64,000 nucleotides of DNA from Ketobacter sp. MCCC 1A13808 (GTDB taxonomy: Bacteria; Pseudomonadota; Gammaproteobacteria; Pseudomonadales; Ketobacteraceae). Location of the stretch: positions 1 to 64,000 of the forward strand of contig NZ_VRKW01000011.1 in the NCBI RefSeq assembly GCF_009746715.1. Reading direction: 5' to 3'. Shown in pieces: positions 50,050-63,066 of the stretch (position 1 is its first letter; the number at the start of each line of letters is the position of its first letter). The position numbers and the translations under genes are program-made. The notes beneath the pieces are model-generated. The model saw nothing but the letters and a program-made list of their open reading frames with translations, ran no database searches and was not told the DNA's origin.

Positions 50050-51942
50050 GTGGATTACCCGAAACAGTACGGAGTCATTGTCATCGGCGGAGGTCACGCC
50101 GGTACGGAAGCGGCCTTGGCCAGCGCGCGCATGGGCGTCGCGACTCTATTGTTGACCCACAATATCGAAACTCTGGGGCAGATGTCGTGTAATCCTGCCA
50201 TTGGCGGTATTGGGAAAAGCCACCTGGTAAAAGAAATTGATGCCCTGGACGGCGCCATGGCGCGGGCAACAGATAAAGGCGGTATTCAATTCCGGATACT
50301 CAACTCCCGTAAGGGGCCGGCAGTGCGCGCCACCCGCGCGCAGGCAGACCGGATACTTTATAAGGCCGCGGTCCGCGCTATTCTGGAAAACCAACCAAAT
50401 CTGGACATTTTCCAACAGTCAGCGGATGACTTGCTCATAGTGGGCGAGCAAGTGAAGGGAGTGCTCACTAACATGGGGGTGCGCTTCTACTCTCAGTCCG
50501 TGGTGTTAACAGCCGGGACTTTCCTGGGCGGTAAGATCCATATCGGGCTCGATAACCACTCCGGAGGCAGGGCGGGTGATCCGCCGTCGATCGCCCTGGC
50601 CGACCGGTTGCGCGAGTTACCCTTTAACGTCGACCGTCTTAAAACCGGAACTCCGCCTCGTATCGATGCCAAAACCGTGGACTTTTCGGTGATGACGGAA
50701 CAACCCGGTGATGCGCCGTTACCGGTGATGTCCTATATGGGCAAGGTGGAAGAACATCCGCGCCAAATCAGTTGTTACATTACCCATACCAATGAGCGTA
50801 CCCACGATATTATTCGCGGCGGCTTGGATCGCTCCCCCATGTATACCGGGGTCATTGAAGGTATTGGCCCCCGTTATTGCCCGTCAATCGAAGATAAGAT
50901 TCACCGCTTCGCTGAGAAAAATTCCCATCAGATATTTATTGAGCCGGAAGGGCTGACCACGCACGAGCTTTATCCCAACGGTATCTCCACCAGTTTGCCA
51001 TTTGATGTCCAGCTGGATTTGGTGCATTCCATTCGTGGTATGGAGCAGGCCCATATCCTGCGGCCAGGTTACGCTATTGAATACGATTATTTTGATCCCC
51101 GGGATTTGCGTCATTCTTTAGAAACCAAATTTATCCAGGGTTTGTTCTTTGCCGGACAAATCAATGGCACCACCGGATACGAAGAAGCCGGTGCCCAGGG
51201 GCTGTTGGCCGGGTTGAATGCGGCGCGACGTGCGCAGGATAAAGAGGCGTGGTACCCGCGCCGGGATGAGGCTTACATCGGTGTGTTAGTCGACGATTTG
51301 ATTAGCATGGGGACTACGGAACCGTATCGTATGTTCACCAGCCGTGCCGAGCACCGGTTGTTGCTACGCGAGGATAATGCGGATCGGCGGTTAACTGAAA
51401 AAGGCCGCGAGTTAGGTTTGATCAGCGATGAGCGCTGGCAAGCGTTTAGTGAAAAGCTGGAAGCCATAGAGCGTGAAGAGCAGCGTATTAGTGGTACCTG
51501 GGTATTGCCCGACAGTGCCATGGCCAAGCAGTTGAACCCCAAGCTGGAAAGAGCGTTGTCTCATGAATACAGCCTGAAGGATTTGCTACGCCGGCCAGAG
51601 CTGACCTATAAGGACATCGCGGCGTTAACACCGGAGCTGGTGGTGGATGCGGCGGTTGCCGAGCAAATTGAGGTGGTGGCAAAATACGAAGGCTACATCA
51701 CGCGGCAACAAGATGAAATTGAACGGGTACGCCGTAGTGAAAACACCGCACTGCCGGCGGATTTTGATTACGAGGTCATCTCCGGGTTGTCCAACGAGAT
51801 CAAATCCAAGCTGAAACAGATTCAGCCGCAGACCCTGGGCCAGGCTTCCCGAGTGCCGGGAGTAACGCCGGCAGCAATATCGTTACTGTTGGTGCATCTG
51901 AAAAAGCGGTCCGGTCGTGATAAAAAGTCGGTCGGACTGTAA
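50050..51942 (+). CDS. mnmG: tRNA uridine 5-carboxymethylaminomethyl modification enzyme MnmG
   Basis: MnmG (GidA) is the FAD-dependent partner of MnmE in modifying U34 of tRNAs. I chose the GTG at 50050 because AGAGGA lies seven bases upstream and the product is then 630 aa, matching the E. coli protein (629 aa); the longer frame from 49972 adds 26 atypical residues. The FAD-binding motif [12 protein letters not shown] is at the N terminus. [20 protein letters not shown] and [11 protein letters not shown] are typical. It heads the rightward mnmG-rsmG-parAB series. Confidence 0.97.
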   Translation: MDYPKQYGVIVIGGGHAGTEAALASARMGVATLLLTHNIETLGQMSCNPAIGGIGKSHLVKEIDALDGAMARATDKGGIQFRILNSRKGPAVRATRAQADRILYKAAVRAILENQPNLDIFQQSADDLLIVGEQVKGVLTNMGVRFYSQSVVLTAGTFLGGKIHIGLDNHSGGRAGDPPSIALADRLRELPFNVDRLKTGTPPRIDAKTVDFSVMTEQPGDAPLPVMSYMGKVEEHPRQISCYITHTNERTHDIIRGGLDRSPMYTGVIEGIGPRYCPSIEDKIHRFAEKNSHQIFIEPEGLTTHELYPNGISTSLPFDVQLDLVHSIRGMEQAHILRPGYAIEYDYFDPRDLRHSLETKFIQGLFFAGQINGTTGYEEAGAQGLLAGLNAARRAQDKEAWYPRRDEAYIGVLVDDLISMGTTEPYRMFTSRAEHRLLLREDNADRRLTEKGRELGLISDERWQAFSEKLEAIEREEQRISGTWVLPDSAMAKQLNPKLERALSHEYSLKDLLRRPELTYKDIAALTPELVVDAAVAEQIEVVAKYEGYITRQQDEIERVRRSENTALPADFDYEVISGLSNEIKSKLKQIQPQTLGQASRVPGVTPAAISLLLVHLKKRSGRDKKSVGL

Positions 51943-51945
51943 GTT

Positions 51946-52590
51946 TTGCAAATAGCCGAACAACATTATCAGCGACTTGCATCGGGTTGTGATCAGCTGG
52001 GCTTGTCGTTATCGCCCTCACAGTTAGAAAAAATCCGCGATTACCTCGGTAATTTACTGAAGTGGAACAAGGCGTATAACCTGACCGCTATCCGTGATCC
52101 GGGTGATATGGTGGTTAAACATCTGCTGGACAGCCTGGCGATTCATCATCATCTCACCGGTGACGCCATTCTGGATGTGGGTACCGGTCCGGGTTTGCCC
52201 GGTATTCCCATGTCCATTTGCGACCCAGACCGACACTGGACCCTGCTAGACAGCAATGGCAAGAAAACCCGCTTTCTGATTCAGATGAAAGCCGAACTGA
52301 TGTTACAGAATCTGGACGTAGTTAAGGGGCGTATCGAAACTTTACCGGATACGACACTTTTCGATGCCATTACCAGCCGGGCGTTCTCGTCGCTGCCGGA
52401 TTTTGTTGACGTGTGTCTTCCGCTGCTCAAACCCGGGGGATCTCTGCTGGCCATGAAAGGCGTGGTGCCCACAGAAGAAATCGGGCAACTTGACCAAACG
52501 CAGCTCAAAATCGACGTTATCGCTCTAAATGTCCCATTCCTGCATGAAGAGCGGCATCTGATTGTGGTAAAACAAAAGCACAGCCGCTAA
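51946..52590 (+). CDS. rsmG: 16S rRNA (guanine-527-N7)-methyltransferase RsmG
   Basis: RsmG (GidB) methylates G527 of 16S rRNA using S-adenosylmethionine. The product of about 214 aa has LLKWNKAYNLTAIRDPGDMV near residues 32-51 and the SAM-binding DVGTGPGLPGIPM, then SRAFSSLPDFV. The start is uncertain: the TTG at 51946, three bases after mnmG, gives the length closest to the family (207 aa in E. coli). Confidence 0.95.
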   Translation: MQIAEQHYQRLASGCDQLGLSLSPSQLEKIRDYLGNLLKWNKAYNLTAIRDPGDMVVKHLLDSLAIHHHLTGDAILDVGTGPGLPGIPMSICDPDRHWTLLDSNGKKTRFLIQMKAELMLQNLDVVKGRIETLPDTTLFDAITSRAFSSLPDFVDVCLPLLKPGGSLLAMKGVVPTEEIGQLDQTQLKIDVIALNVPFLHEERHLIVVKQKHSR

Positions 52591-52611
52591 ATACCCCTGA
52601 GGAGATCCATC

Positions 52612-53412
52612 GTGGGCAAAATAATTTCAGTGACCAATCAAAAAGGTGGAGTAGGCAAGACCACCACGTCAGTGAATCTGGCGGCGTCACTGGTTGCGAC
52701 GAAACGCAAAGTTCTGCTGATCGATCTTGACCCGCAGGGAAACGCGACTATGGGCAGCGGTGTGGACAAGCATGAGCTGGAAACCTCCGTCTACGATGTT
52801 TTGGTTGATGAGATGTCCATCGCAGAAGCCAAAGTGAAGTCACCGGCCGGTTATGACCTGATCGGGGCCAATGCCGATTTGACCGCAGCGGAAGTGGAAC
52901 TGTTGGAGCAGGATCACAAAGAGCAACGCCTGAATAAGTCACTGGAGGGTTTGCGTTCACTGTATGATTATATTTTGATTGATTGTCCTCCCTCCTTGAA
53001 TATGTTGACGGTCAATGCGCTGGTGGCGTCGGACTCCGTCATTATTCCGATGCAGTGTGAGTATTATGCCTTGGAAGGGCTCACTGCACTGCTCAACACC
53101 ATCGAAAAAATTAAAAACGTGCTTAATCCGAAACTGGAAATCGATGGCTTGTTGCGAACCATGTATGACCCGCGTATTGCTCTGGCGAACCAGGTATCAA
53201 GCCAGTTAACCGAACATTTCGGCGACAAAGTGTACCGCACGATTATTCCCCGTAACGTCCGGCTAGCGGAAGCGCCCAGTCACGGATTACCCGCGCTGGA
53301 GTACGATAGCCGCTCTCGTGGTGCGGTTTCCTATCTGGCTCTGGCGGGTGAGCTAATACGCCGGGCTGAACAAAAAGTTCCCAAGGGTCCCGTAGAAACA
53401 GCTCATGCCTGA
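52612..53412 (+). CDS. parA: Chromosome-partition ATPase ParA (Soj)
   Basis: ParA works with ParB and parS to segregate the origin region. The 266-aa protein has the deviant Walker A motif NQKGGVGKTTTSVNLA at residues 9-24, Walker A' LLIDLDPQGNATMGSG and Walker B ILIDCPPSL. The start is GTG with GAGGAGATCC immediately upstream. It is followed after 62 bp by parB and is close to oriC and to the two parS sites in recF. Confidence 0.97.
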   Translation: MGKIISVTNQKGGVGKTTTSVNLAASLVATKRKVLLIDLDPQGNATMGSGVDKHELETSVYDVLVDEMSIAEAKVKSPAGYDLIGANADLTAAEVELLEQDHKEQRLNKSLEGLRSLYDYILIDCPPSLNMLTVNALVASDSVIIPMQCEYYALEGLTALLNTIEKIKNVLNPKLEIDGLLRTMYDPRIALANQVSSQLTEHFGDKVYRTIIPRNVRLAEAPSHGLPALEYDSRSRGAVSYLALAGELIRRAEQKVPKGPVETAHA

Positions 53413-53474
53413 TTGCGCTACCCACTTATAATGTGGAAGATTGCACCTCTCACTGACCAAAACAAAGGCGATTC

Positions 53475-54371
53475 ATGGCAGCCAAGAAGAAAGGATTAGG
53501 TCGCGGACTGGATGCGCTGTTAGGCAGCGCCAGCATTCCGCAAAAAGAAGTCCCCACAGATGCAAGCCAGCCGGTGACGATTCCGCGCGAAGATATTGAC
53601 GGTGAGCTGAAGCACATTCCCATCGAGTTTCTGCAACGTGGCCGCTATCAGCCGCGCCGGGATATGGACCCGCAAGCTCTGGAAGAGTTGGCGAACTCGA
53701 TCAAGGCGCAGGGGGTGATGCAGCCGATTGTGGTGCGCCCGATGGGCAGCAATCAGTACGAGATCATTGCCGGTGAGCGCCGTTGGCGCGCCAGTCAGTT
53801 GGCGGGCTTGGAAAAAGTGCCTTGTGTGGTGCGATCGGTTACCGACGAAGCCGCCATTGCGATGGCGCTGATCGAGAATATTCAGCGTGAAGATCTGAAT
53901 CCGATCGAGGAAGCTTCCGCGCTGCAGCGCTTCCAGGATGAGTTTGAGTTAACCCATCAGCAGGTGGCCGATGCCGTGGGCAAATCCCGCACCACGGTGA
54001 CCAATCTTTTGCGTCTGATGAATTTGACTCCGGATGCGCGCAAGCTGGTTGAGCATGGCGATCTGGAAATGGGGCATGCCAGGGCGATCCTGCCGCTGGA
54101 TGCTGCCAGCCAAACGGAGGCGGCCCGGGTTGTCGTTGCCAAGGGCCTTTCTGTGCGACAGACCGAAGCCCTGGTACGTCGGATGCAACAGATGAAATTG
54201 GCAACCGGGGACCAAAGAGTCGATCCTGATATCAAACTGTTACAAGATAATTTGTCTGATAAGATCGGTGCGCCGGTGATGATCCAGCATGGTGCAAAAG
54301 GCAAGGGTAGGCTTGTAATCCGCTATTCTAGCCTGGATGAGCTGGACGGCATACTCGACCACATCAAGTAA
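53475..54371 (+). CDS. parB: Chromosome-partition protein ParB (Spo0J)
   Basis: ParB is a CTP-dependent clamp that loads at parS and spreads over nearby DNA. The 298-aa protein has the N-terminal ParB/Srx CTPase domain with QRGRYQPRRDMD and the GERRWRAS box (about residues 55-110), then ENIQREDLNPIEEA. A helix-turn-helix (LTHQQVADAVGKSRTTVTNL) and a C-terminal dimerisation region follow. The nearest parS sites are 46 kb away on this window, in recF. Confidence 0.97.
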   Translation: MAAKKKGLGRGLDALLGSASIPQKEVPTDASQPVTIPREDIDGELKHIPIEFLQRGRYQPRRDMDPQALEELANSIKAQGVMQPIVVRPMGSNQYEIIAGERRWRASQLAGLEKVPCVVRSVTDEAAIAMALIENIQREDLNPIEEASALQRFQDEFELTHQQVADAVGKSRTTVTNLLRLMNLTPDARKLVEHGDLEMGHARAILPLDAASQTEAARVVVAKGLSVRQTEALVRRMQQMKLATGDQRVDPDIKLLQDNLSDKIGAPVMIQHGAKGKGRLVIRYSSLDELDGILDHIK

Positions 54372-54432
54372 ATTGACCGAAATGCAGGCGTTTGGGGGTG
54401 ATGGTTTGCGCCTAATCAATGGTTGTCATTGG

Positions 54433-54461
54433 TTGCCTGCCATGGGGAAAGTCTCTATAAT
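54433..54461 (+). promoter_or_regulatory. Sigma70-type promoter of the ATP synthase operon
   Basis: TTGCCT at 54433-54438 and a perfect TATAAT at 54456-54461 are spaced by 17 bp. The pair lies about 90 bp before atpI and after the parB stop, so it is well placed to drive the atp operon. Confidence 0.75.
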
Positions 54462-54549
54462 CGGCACCGCCTTACACAGGCACCTGCAATCCGCGTCGAG
54501 CTGACCCAAAAGGTAAGAACCGCTGATTGAGGGCAATACGGAAAAGACT

Positions 54550-54939
54550 GTGACAAAACCAAGTGCGCTAAACAAACGATATCTGACTGTTTGCGTGGTC
54601 GGTTCACAGGCCCTCGCCTCAATAATTATTCCTGTATGTGTGTTGATAGCGATAGGTAAAGACGCTGCGTCGGCAGCGCTTGTGGGGGGGTGGATAGCCA
54701 CGCTGGCTAATCTCTACTTTGCCATCCAAGCATTCCGCTATACAGGAGCACGATCGTCCGAGCAGGTAATGCGGACGTTTTATCGGGGCGAAGCCGGAAA
54801 ATTTGTCATTGTCATGATGTTGTTTCTTGCATCGTTTAAATTGCTCCCGGGTGCGCGTGATAACGCAGCGTTTTTGTTTTCAGCTTTCTTTCTGGTTTAT
54901 GGAGTCGCAGTGATTGCGCCTCTCTTTATGCGCGACTAG
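54550..54939 (+). CDS. atpI: ATP synthase protein I
   Basis: AtpI is a small membrane protein that helps assemble the c-ring. The 129-aa product has four hydrophobic segments (for example QALASIIIPVCVLIAIG and FVIVMMLFLASFKLLPG) and the conserved GGWIATLANLYFAIQAFRY. It starts at a GTG and is first in the atp operon, 55 bp before atpB. A run of seven G occurs in its codons near 54684. Confidence 0.9.
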   Translation: MTKPSALNKRYLTVCVVGSQALASIIIPVCVLIAIGKDAASAALVGGWIATLANLYFAIQAFRYTGARSSEQVMRTFYRGEAGKFVIVMMLFLASFKLLPGARDNAAFLFSAFFLVYGVAVIAPLFMRD

Positions 54940-54967
54940 TGCAAATCGGCAAAGAAAGTTCATTTAG

Positions 54968-56136
<1,169 letters not shown>

Positions 56137-56196
56137 GTCCGTCGCTCTGTAGAAAGTACAGTCACACATTTACTTTAACGAGCGAGGGGATTTGGT

Positions 56197-56667
56197 ATGG
56201 ATATTAATGCCACCATCCTAGGACAGGTTATCGCCTTTGCCATCTTCGTATGGTTCTGTATGAAATTTGTTTGGCCGCCTTTAATCACGGCCATGCAGGA
56301 ACGATCCGACAAGATAGCAACAGGTTTGCAAGCTGCCGATAAGGCAGAAAGAGATCTGGAACTGGCAAAAGACAAAGCAGTCGAGACTTTGCGTGAAGCC
56401 AAGCAGCAAGCTGCTGCGTTGATTGAGCAAGCTAACAAGCGTGCCAATCAATTGGTCGAGGAAGCTAAAGATCAGGCGCGTTCCGAAGGAGAGCGTTTGA
56501 AGACAGCAGCCCAAGCAGAGATCGATCAGGAACTGAACCGTGCAAAAGAAACACTACGGGCCCAGGTTTCCGCGTTGTCTATTGCCGGAGCAGAGAAAAT
56601 TCTTGGCTCAGCGGTTGATCAAAGCGCTCACGACGCGATGCTCGAGCAGCTGGCTTCTGAACTGTAA
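56197..56667 (+). CDS. atpF: ATP synthase Fo subunit b
   Basis: Subunit b is the membrane-anchored peripheral stalk. The 156-aa protein begins [20 protein letters not shown], one membrane helix, followed by a long Ala/Glu/Lys-rich helix (residues 30-140) that dimerises. The length equals that of E. coli AtpF (156 aa). It lies between atpE and atpH as usual. Confidence 0.98.
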   Translation: MDINATILGQVIAFAIFVWFCMKFVWPPLITAMQERSDKIATGLQAADKAERDLELAKDKAVETLREAKQQAAALIEQANKRANQLVEEAKDQARSEGERLKTAAQAEIDQELNRAKETLRAQVSALSIAGAEKILGSAVDQSAHDAMLEQLASEL

Positions 56668-56679
56668 CGGTAACGGAAT

Positions 56680-57216
56680 ATGGCAGAATTAATTACAGTT
56701 GCCCGACCTTACGCGAAAGCTGCTTTTCAGTATGCCAGTGAGAATGACGCGTTAGCTGAATGGTCAGAAATGCTGGCTTTCGCTGCTGCGGTCTCTAAAG
56801 ACGAAGCAATGGATCGTTTCCTGCAAAACACAAAAGTGTCTGCTGAACAGAAAGCAGAAGCCTTTGAGAAAGTGTGCGCGGACAAACTGAACCAACCGGG
56901 AAAGAATTTTGTTTCCATGTTGGTTCAGAACAAACGGTTAGCCGCTTTATCGGAAATCGCTGAGTTGTACGAGCAGCTGAAATCGCAAAAAGAGCAAAGT
57001 GTCGATGTGGAAATTACTTCCGCATTTCCTTTGACCGATGAACAGGCAAACAAACTTGCTGGCTCTCTGAAGCATAAACTGGGTCGTGACGTTAACTTCA
57101 CCACATCAGTAGATAAGTCACTGCTAGGCGGTGTTCTCGTTCACGCGGGAGATATGGTGATCGACGCATCGGTACGCGGCAAGCTCGCGAAACTGGCCGA
57201 AAAATTGAATTCTTGA
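56680..57216 (+). CDS. atpH: ATP synthase F1 subunit delta
   Basis: Subunit delta joins the peripheral stalk to the top of F1. The 178-aa protein begins [15 protein letters not shown], with the conserved ARPYAKAAF motif, and ends in the [15 protein letters not shown] segment typical of the family. It starts 12 bp after atpF and 16 bp before atpA. Confidence 0.97.
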   Translation: MAELITVARPYAKAAFQYASENDALAEWSEMLAFAAAVSKDEAMDRFLQNTKVSAEQKAEAFEKVCADKLNQPGKNFVSMLVQNKRLAALSEIAELYEQLKSQKEQSVDVEITSAFPLTDEQANKLAGSLKHKLGRDVNFTTSVDKSLLGGVLVHAGDMVIDASVRGKLAKLAEKLNS

Positions 57217-57232
57217 GTTTGAGGACATAAGC

Positions 57233-58777
57233 ATGCAGCAACTCAACCCTTCAGAAATTAGCGAGCTGATCAAACAGCGCATCGCGAATCTGGATACAAC
57301 TTCCGAAGCGCGCACCGAAGGAACCATCGTCAGTGTTTCTGACGGTATTGTGCGTATTCATGGTCTGGCCGACGTAATGTACGGCGAGATGATCGAATTT
57401 GAAAACGGCACTTATGGAATGGCTCTTAACCTTGAGCAAGATTCTGTAGGTTCCGTCGTTCTGGGTGATTACCTGGGATTGGCTGAAGGCCAGAAAGTTA
57501 AATGTACCGGTAAAGTATTGGAAGTACCGGTCGGCACTGAACTGTTGGGCCGTGTAGTAGATGGTCTGGGTAACCCCATCGATGGCAAAGGTCCATTGAA
57601 CACCACTCAGACTGACGTTGTGGAAAAGGTTGCACCGGGTGTTATCGCTCGTCAATCCGTTGACCAGCCGGTTCAAACCGGACTGAAATCAATAGATTCC
57701 ATGACGCCGGTTGGCCGTGGCCAACGTGAGCTTATCATCGGCGACCGTCAGATCGGTAAAACAGCGATCGCAATCGACACCATTATCAACCAGAAAGATT
57801 CCGGCATTAAGTGTATCTACGTGGCCATCGGACAGAAGCAATCGTCGATTGCTAACGTGGTACGCAAACTGGAAGAACATGGCGCAATGGAAAACACCAT
57901 TGTGGTCGCAGCGGCAGCCGCCGATCCTGCAGCCATGTTGTTCCTGGCACCATTCACCGGTTGTACCATGGGTGAGTATTTCCGCGATCGCGGCGAAGAT
58001 GCCCTGATTGTGTACGATGATTTGACCAAACAGGCTTGGGCCTATCGTCAAATTTCGTTGCTGCTGCGTCGTCCGCCGGGCCGTGAAGCCTATCCTGGTG
58101 ATGTTTTCTATCTTCACTCGCGTCTGCTTGAGCGCTCTGCTCGTGTTAATGCTGACTACGTTGAGAAATTCACCAACGGCGAAGTGAAAGGCCAAACCGG
58201 TTCATTGACCGCATTGCCGATCATTGAAACCCAGGCCGGTGACGTATCCGCTTTCGTACCGACTAACGTAATCTCCATCACAGATGGTCAGATCTTCGTA
58301 GAAACCAACCTGTTTAACTCCGGTATTCGTCCGGCGATGAACGCAGGTATTTCGGTATCTCGTGTTGGTGGTGCTGCGCAGACCAAAATCATCAAGAAGT
58401 TGGGTGGTGGTATTCGATTGGCACTGGCGCAGTATCGTGAATTGGCGGCATTTGCTCAGTTTGCATCGGACCTGGATGAAGCAACTCGTAAGCAGTTGGA
58501 GCACGGTCAGCGTGTTACCGAACTGATGAAACAGAAACAGTATTCACCCCAGTCCGTTGCGGAAATGGGCTTGGTACTGTTTGTTGCTAACGAAGGCTAT
58601 CTGGAAGGTATCGAAATCAACAAGATTCTGGATTTCGAAGCCGCGTTATTGTCCTATGCCAACTCAGAAGCATCTGCACTGATGGCGAAAGTGAACGAGA
58701 AAGGCGATTGGAACGGCGACATCGAAGGCGAGTTCAAAGCACTCGTTGAGAAGTTCAAGTCCACCCAGACTTGGTAA
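57233..58777 (+). CDS. atpA: ATP synthase F1 subunit alpha
   Basis: The alpha subunit holds the non-catalytic nucleotide sites of F1. The 514-aa protein begins [20 protein letters not shown], has Walker [12 protein letters not shown] at about 169-179, a [20 protein letters not shown] segment and the conserved C-terminal helical region. Length matches the E. coli protein (513 aa). Confidence 0.98.
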   Translation: MQQLNPSEISELIKQRIANLDTTSEARTEGTIVSVSDGIVRIHGLADVMYGEMIEFENGTYGMALNLEQDSVGSVVLGDYLGLAEGQKVKCTGKVLEVPVGTELLGRVVDGLGNPIDGKGPLNTTQTDVVEKVAPGVIARQSVDQPVQTGLKSIDSMTPVGRGQRELIIGDRQIGKTAIAIDTIINQKDSGIKCIYVAIGQKQSSIANVVRKLEEHGAMENTIVVAAAAADPAAMLFLAPFTGCTMGEYFRDRGEDALIVYDDLTKQAWAYRQISLLLRRPPGREAYPGDVFYLHSRLLERSARVNADYVEKFTNGEVKGQTGSLTALPIIETQAGDVSAFVPTNVISITDGQIFVETNLFNSGIRPAMNAGISVSRVGGAAQTKIIKKLGGGIRLALAQYRELAAFAQFASDLDEATRKQLEHGQRVTELMKQKQYSPQSVAEMGLVLFVANEGYLEGIEINKILDFEAALLSYANSEASALMAKVNEKGDWNGDIEGEFKALVEKFKSTQTW

Positions 58778-58829
58778 TCATTCACCGGGGTAGCATTGTG
58801 CTGCCCCGTAATCTGAATACGGTAAACCT

Positions 58830-59690
58830 ATGTCAGGCGCAAAAGAGATACGTGGCAAAATAGCCAGCGTTAAGAACACGCAGAAAATCACCTCTGCAAT
58901 GGAACTCGTTGCGGCAAGTAAAATGCGTAAAGCGCAAGATCGTATGACGGCTTCTAAACCCTATGCGGAAAAGATTCGTCAGGTCGTTCGTCACTTGGCC
59001 AGCTCCAATCCGGAATATAAACACATCTTCATGGTTGAACGTAAAGTGAAGCGTGTTGGTGTGATTGTAGTGTCCTCAGACCGAGGCTTATGTGGTGGTC
59101 TGAACATTAACCTGTTCAAGAAAACCATTGCGCTTTCCAAAGAGTGGACTGCAAAAGGTTGCGAAGTGGATATGGCGTTGATCGGTGGCAAAGCGGTTAG
59201 CTTCTTCCGCTCTGTTGGGGGCAATGTAGTGGCTACCCGGACCGGTTTAGGCGATCAGCCAACCATTGAGGATTTGATCGGATCGGTCAAGGTGATGCTC
59301 GATTCCTTTGAAAATGGCGGTATTGACCAGTTGTACCTGATGTACAACGAATTCGTTAACACGATGACGCAAACGCCGAAGCCTCTGCAGTTGCTTCCTT
59401 TGGAAGCCGACGAAGGAGAGGAATACAAACACCATTGGGATTATATCTATGAACCGGATGCAAAAGAGATTCTCGATAATCTTTTGATCCGTTTCATCGA
59501 GTCCCAGGTATACCAGGGCGTCGTTGAAAACAATGCCTGTGAGCAGGCTGCGCGAATGGTTGCGATGAAATCAGCCACCGATAACGCAGGTAACATGATC
59601 AACGACTTGCAATTGGTATACAACAAAGCGCGTCAGGCAGCGATTACCCAAGAGATTTCAGAAATCGTGGGCGGCGCGGCGGCCGTATAA
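58830..59690 (+). CDS. atpG: ATP synthase F1 subunit gamma
   Basis: The gamma subunit is the central rotating shaft of F1. The 286-aa protein begins [20 protein letters not shown] and ends with the conserved coiled-coil segment [20 protein letters not shown]. Both ends form the antiparallel coiled coil inside the alpha3-beta3 ring. It stands between atpA and atpD as in all F-type operons. Confidence 0.98.
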   Translation: MSGAKEIRGKIASVKNTQKITSAMELVAASKMRKAQDRMTASKPYAEKIRQVVRHLASSNPEYKHIFMVERKVKRVGVIVVSSDRGLCGGLNINLFKKTIALSKEWTAKGCEVDMALIGGKAVSFFRSVGGNVVATRTGLGDQPTIEDLIGSVKVMLDSFENGGIDQLYLMYNEFVNTMTQTPKPLQLLPLEADEGEEYKHHWDYIYEPDAKEILDNLLIRFIESQVYQGVVENNACEQAARMVAMKSATDNAGNMINDLQLVYNKARQAAITQEISEIVGGAAAV

Positions 59691-59721
59691 AGATTCAGGT
59701 TTTTAACAAATTTCGATTTAA

Positions 59722-61131
<1,410 letters not shown>

Positions 61132-61155
61132 CTGTTCCTGAGGGAGTTCTAAACC

Positions 61156-61581
61156 ATGGCGATAACCGTGCACTGTGATATCGTAAGCGCTGAGAAGTCT
61201 ATCTTCTCCGGCTTAGTCGAGCTGGTTGTTGCTCACGGCAAATTGGGTGACCTGGGTATTGCTCCCGGTCACGCTCCCTTGCTGACTCAACTGAACCCCG
61301 GTCCGGTTCGGGTCATCAAGCAAAATGGTGATGAAGAAGTTTATTACGTTTCAGGTGGAATGCTCGAAGTTCAGCCCAAATTGGTAACGATTCTGGCTGA
61401 CACCGCTGAGCGTGCCGGTGACGTAGATGAAGCTGCAGCGCAACACGCAATTGATGAAGCGCGTCGTGCTCTGGCTAACCAGTCCTCTGAAATCAACTAC
61501 TCTGCAGCCGCTGCAATGCTGGCGGAAGCAGCTGCCCAATTGCGTACGATTCAGGCGCTGAAGAAAAAAATGGGTAAATAA
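61156..61581 (+). CDS. atpC: ATP synthase F1 subunit epsilon
   Basis: Subunit epsilon links the rotor to the c-ring and inhibits ATP hydrolysis. The 141-aa protein has an N-terminal beta sandwich ([21 protein letters not shown]) and a C-terminal helical hairpin. It is the last gene of the operon and is followed by a strong terminator. Confidence 0.98.
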   Translation: MAITVHCDIVSAEKSIFSGLVELVVAHGKLGDLGIAPGHAPLLTQLNPGPVRVIKQNGDEEVYYVSGGMLEVQPKLVTILADTAERAGDVDEAAAQHAIDEARRALANQSSEINYSAAAAMLAEAAAQLRTIQALKKKMGK

Positions 61582-61623
61582 ATCACTGCTTGTCGTGAAG
61601 CGATCAACAAAGCATATTAAGAA

Positions 61624-61647
61624 GGGTAGCTTAGGCTACCCTTTTTT
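61624..61647 (+). terminator. Intrinsic terminator after the atp operon
   Basis: A perfect 7-bp stem, GGGTAGC with GCTACCC, closes a four-base loop TTAG and is followed by six T. It lies between atpC and glmU and should end most atp transcripts. Confidence 0.92.
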
Positions 61648-61671
61648 ATTGTGAAAACAGGACATCATATT

Positions 61672-63051
61672 ATGGATCTGAATGTTGTCATCCTGGCTGC
61701 CGGTAAAGGCACCCGAATGAAATCGAAACTACCTAAAGTACTGCAGCCACTGGCAAAACAATCCTTACTGGCGCATGTGCTGAAGACCAGCTTGTCTTTG
61801 AATGCGGCGAAGGTGATCGTTGTATACGGACACGGGGGCGAGCAGGTCAAATCCGATATTGGCACAGGTTTTTCGGCCGCTGAAGTGGAATGGGTTGAAC
61901 AGTCTGAGCAGTTAGGAACCGGGCATGCGGTGTTGCAGGCACTGCCGCATTTGAACGAAGGTAGCCGGACTCTGATCCTCTACGGTGATGTCCCGCTCAT
62001 TAGTGAAAACACCCTGACCCGCTTTTTGAATGAGGTATCGCCGGGAGACACCGGAGTGCTAACTGTCAAATTACCGGATCCCACCGGTTACGGGCGTATC
62101 GTTCGGGACCACGCTGGAGTGGTGCGGGAGATTGTAGAAGAGAAAGACGCCGGCAATGAAATTCGCAAAATAGTAGAAGTCAACACCGGCATTATGCTGG
62201 CCGATTCGAAAGATCTTCAACAGTGGTTACCGTCGATCGACAGTAATAATGCTCAGGGTGAATATTATTTGACGGATCTGGTCAAAATTGCAAACCAGCA
62301 TGATGTGCCAGTCATCGGCTGCCGTGTAAAAGACCCGATTGAAGTCGAGGGCGTGAATGATAAACGTCAGCTGGCGCGTCTTGAACGGCTATATCAACGG
62401 AAATTAGCAGAAGAATTGATGATAGCCGGTGCCACCTTGGCCGACCCGGCACGAATAGATATCCGCGGGCAAGTGAACATTTCACAGGATTGTTTTATTG
62501 ATGTGAATGTCGTATTTGAAGGGCAAGTGGAATTGGGCACAGGCGTTCAAATCGGTCCGAATTGTGTGATTATTGACAGTGTCATCGGCGCTGGCAGTAT
62601 TATCAAAGCCAATTGTGTGCTTGAAAACGCGCAGGTGGGTGAGGGCTGTGATGTGGGTCCGTTTGCCCGCCTCAGACCCGGCACCGAAATGAAACGCGGC
62701 GCCCGTATCGGCAATTTTGTGGAAACCAAGAACACAATAATGGAAGAAGGTGCGAAAGCGAGTCATCTGACCTATTTGGGTGACAGTGAAATCGGCCGCG
62801 ATGTGAATATAGGTGCAGGCACTATTACCTGTAATTATGACGGGGTCAATAAACATAAAACGATTATTGGCGAAGGTGCGTTTATCGGTTCAAACTCAGC
62901 ATTGGTTGCACCGGTTGATATAGGCGCCGGTGCAACCATCGGTGCCGGTTCGACGATTACCAAGAGCGCGAAGGAAAATGCGTTGACCCTTACCCGGGCC
63001 AAGCAGCTAACGATTGAATCCTGGAAACGGCCAGAGAAGAATTCACAATAA
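61672..63051 (+). CDS. glmU: Bifunctional UDP-N-acetylglucosamine pyrophosphorylase / glucosamine-1-phosphate acetyltransferase
   Basis: GlmU acetylates glucosamine-1-phosphate and then couples it to UTP to make UDP-GlcNAc for peptidoglycan and lipopolysaccharide. The N-terminal uridyltransferase shows LAAGKGTRMKSKLPKVL, and the C-terminal half is a left-handed beta helix (hexapeptide repeats, with NYDGVNKHKT). I chose the ATG at 61672, which has AGGA nine bases upstream, over the GTG at 61651; the result is 459 aa (E. coli 456 aa). It is transcribed with glmS. Confidence 0.97.
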   Translation: MDLNVVILAAGKGTRMKSKLPKVLQPLAKQSLLAHVLKTSLSLNAAKVIVVYGHGGEQVKSDIGTGFSAAEVEWVEQSEQLGTGHAVLQALPHLNEGSRTLILYGDVPLISENTLTRFLNEVSPGDTGVLTVKLPDPTGYGRIVRDHAGVVREIVEEKDAGNEIRKIVEVNTGIMLADSKDLQQWLPSIDSNNAQGEYYLTDLVKIANQHDVPVIGCRVKDPIEVEGVNDKRQLARLERLYQRKLAEELMIAGATLADPARIDIRGQVNISQDCFIDVNVVFEGQVELGTGVQIGPNCVIIDSVIGAGSIIKANCVLENAQVGEGCDVGPFARLRPGTEMKRGARIGNFVETKNTIMEEGAKASHLTYLGDSEIGRDVNIGAGTITCNYDGVNKHKTIIGEGAFIGSNSALVAPVDIGAGATIGAGSTITKSAKENALTLTRAKQLTIESWKRPEKNSQ

Positions 63052-63066
63052 GGTGAAGGCAAAGAT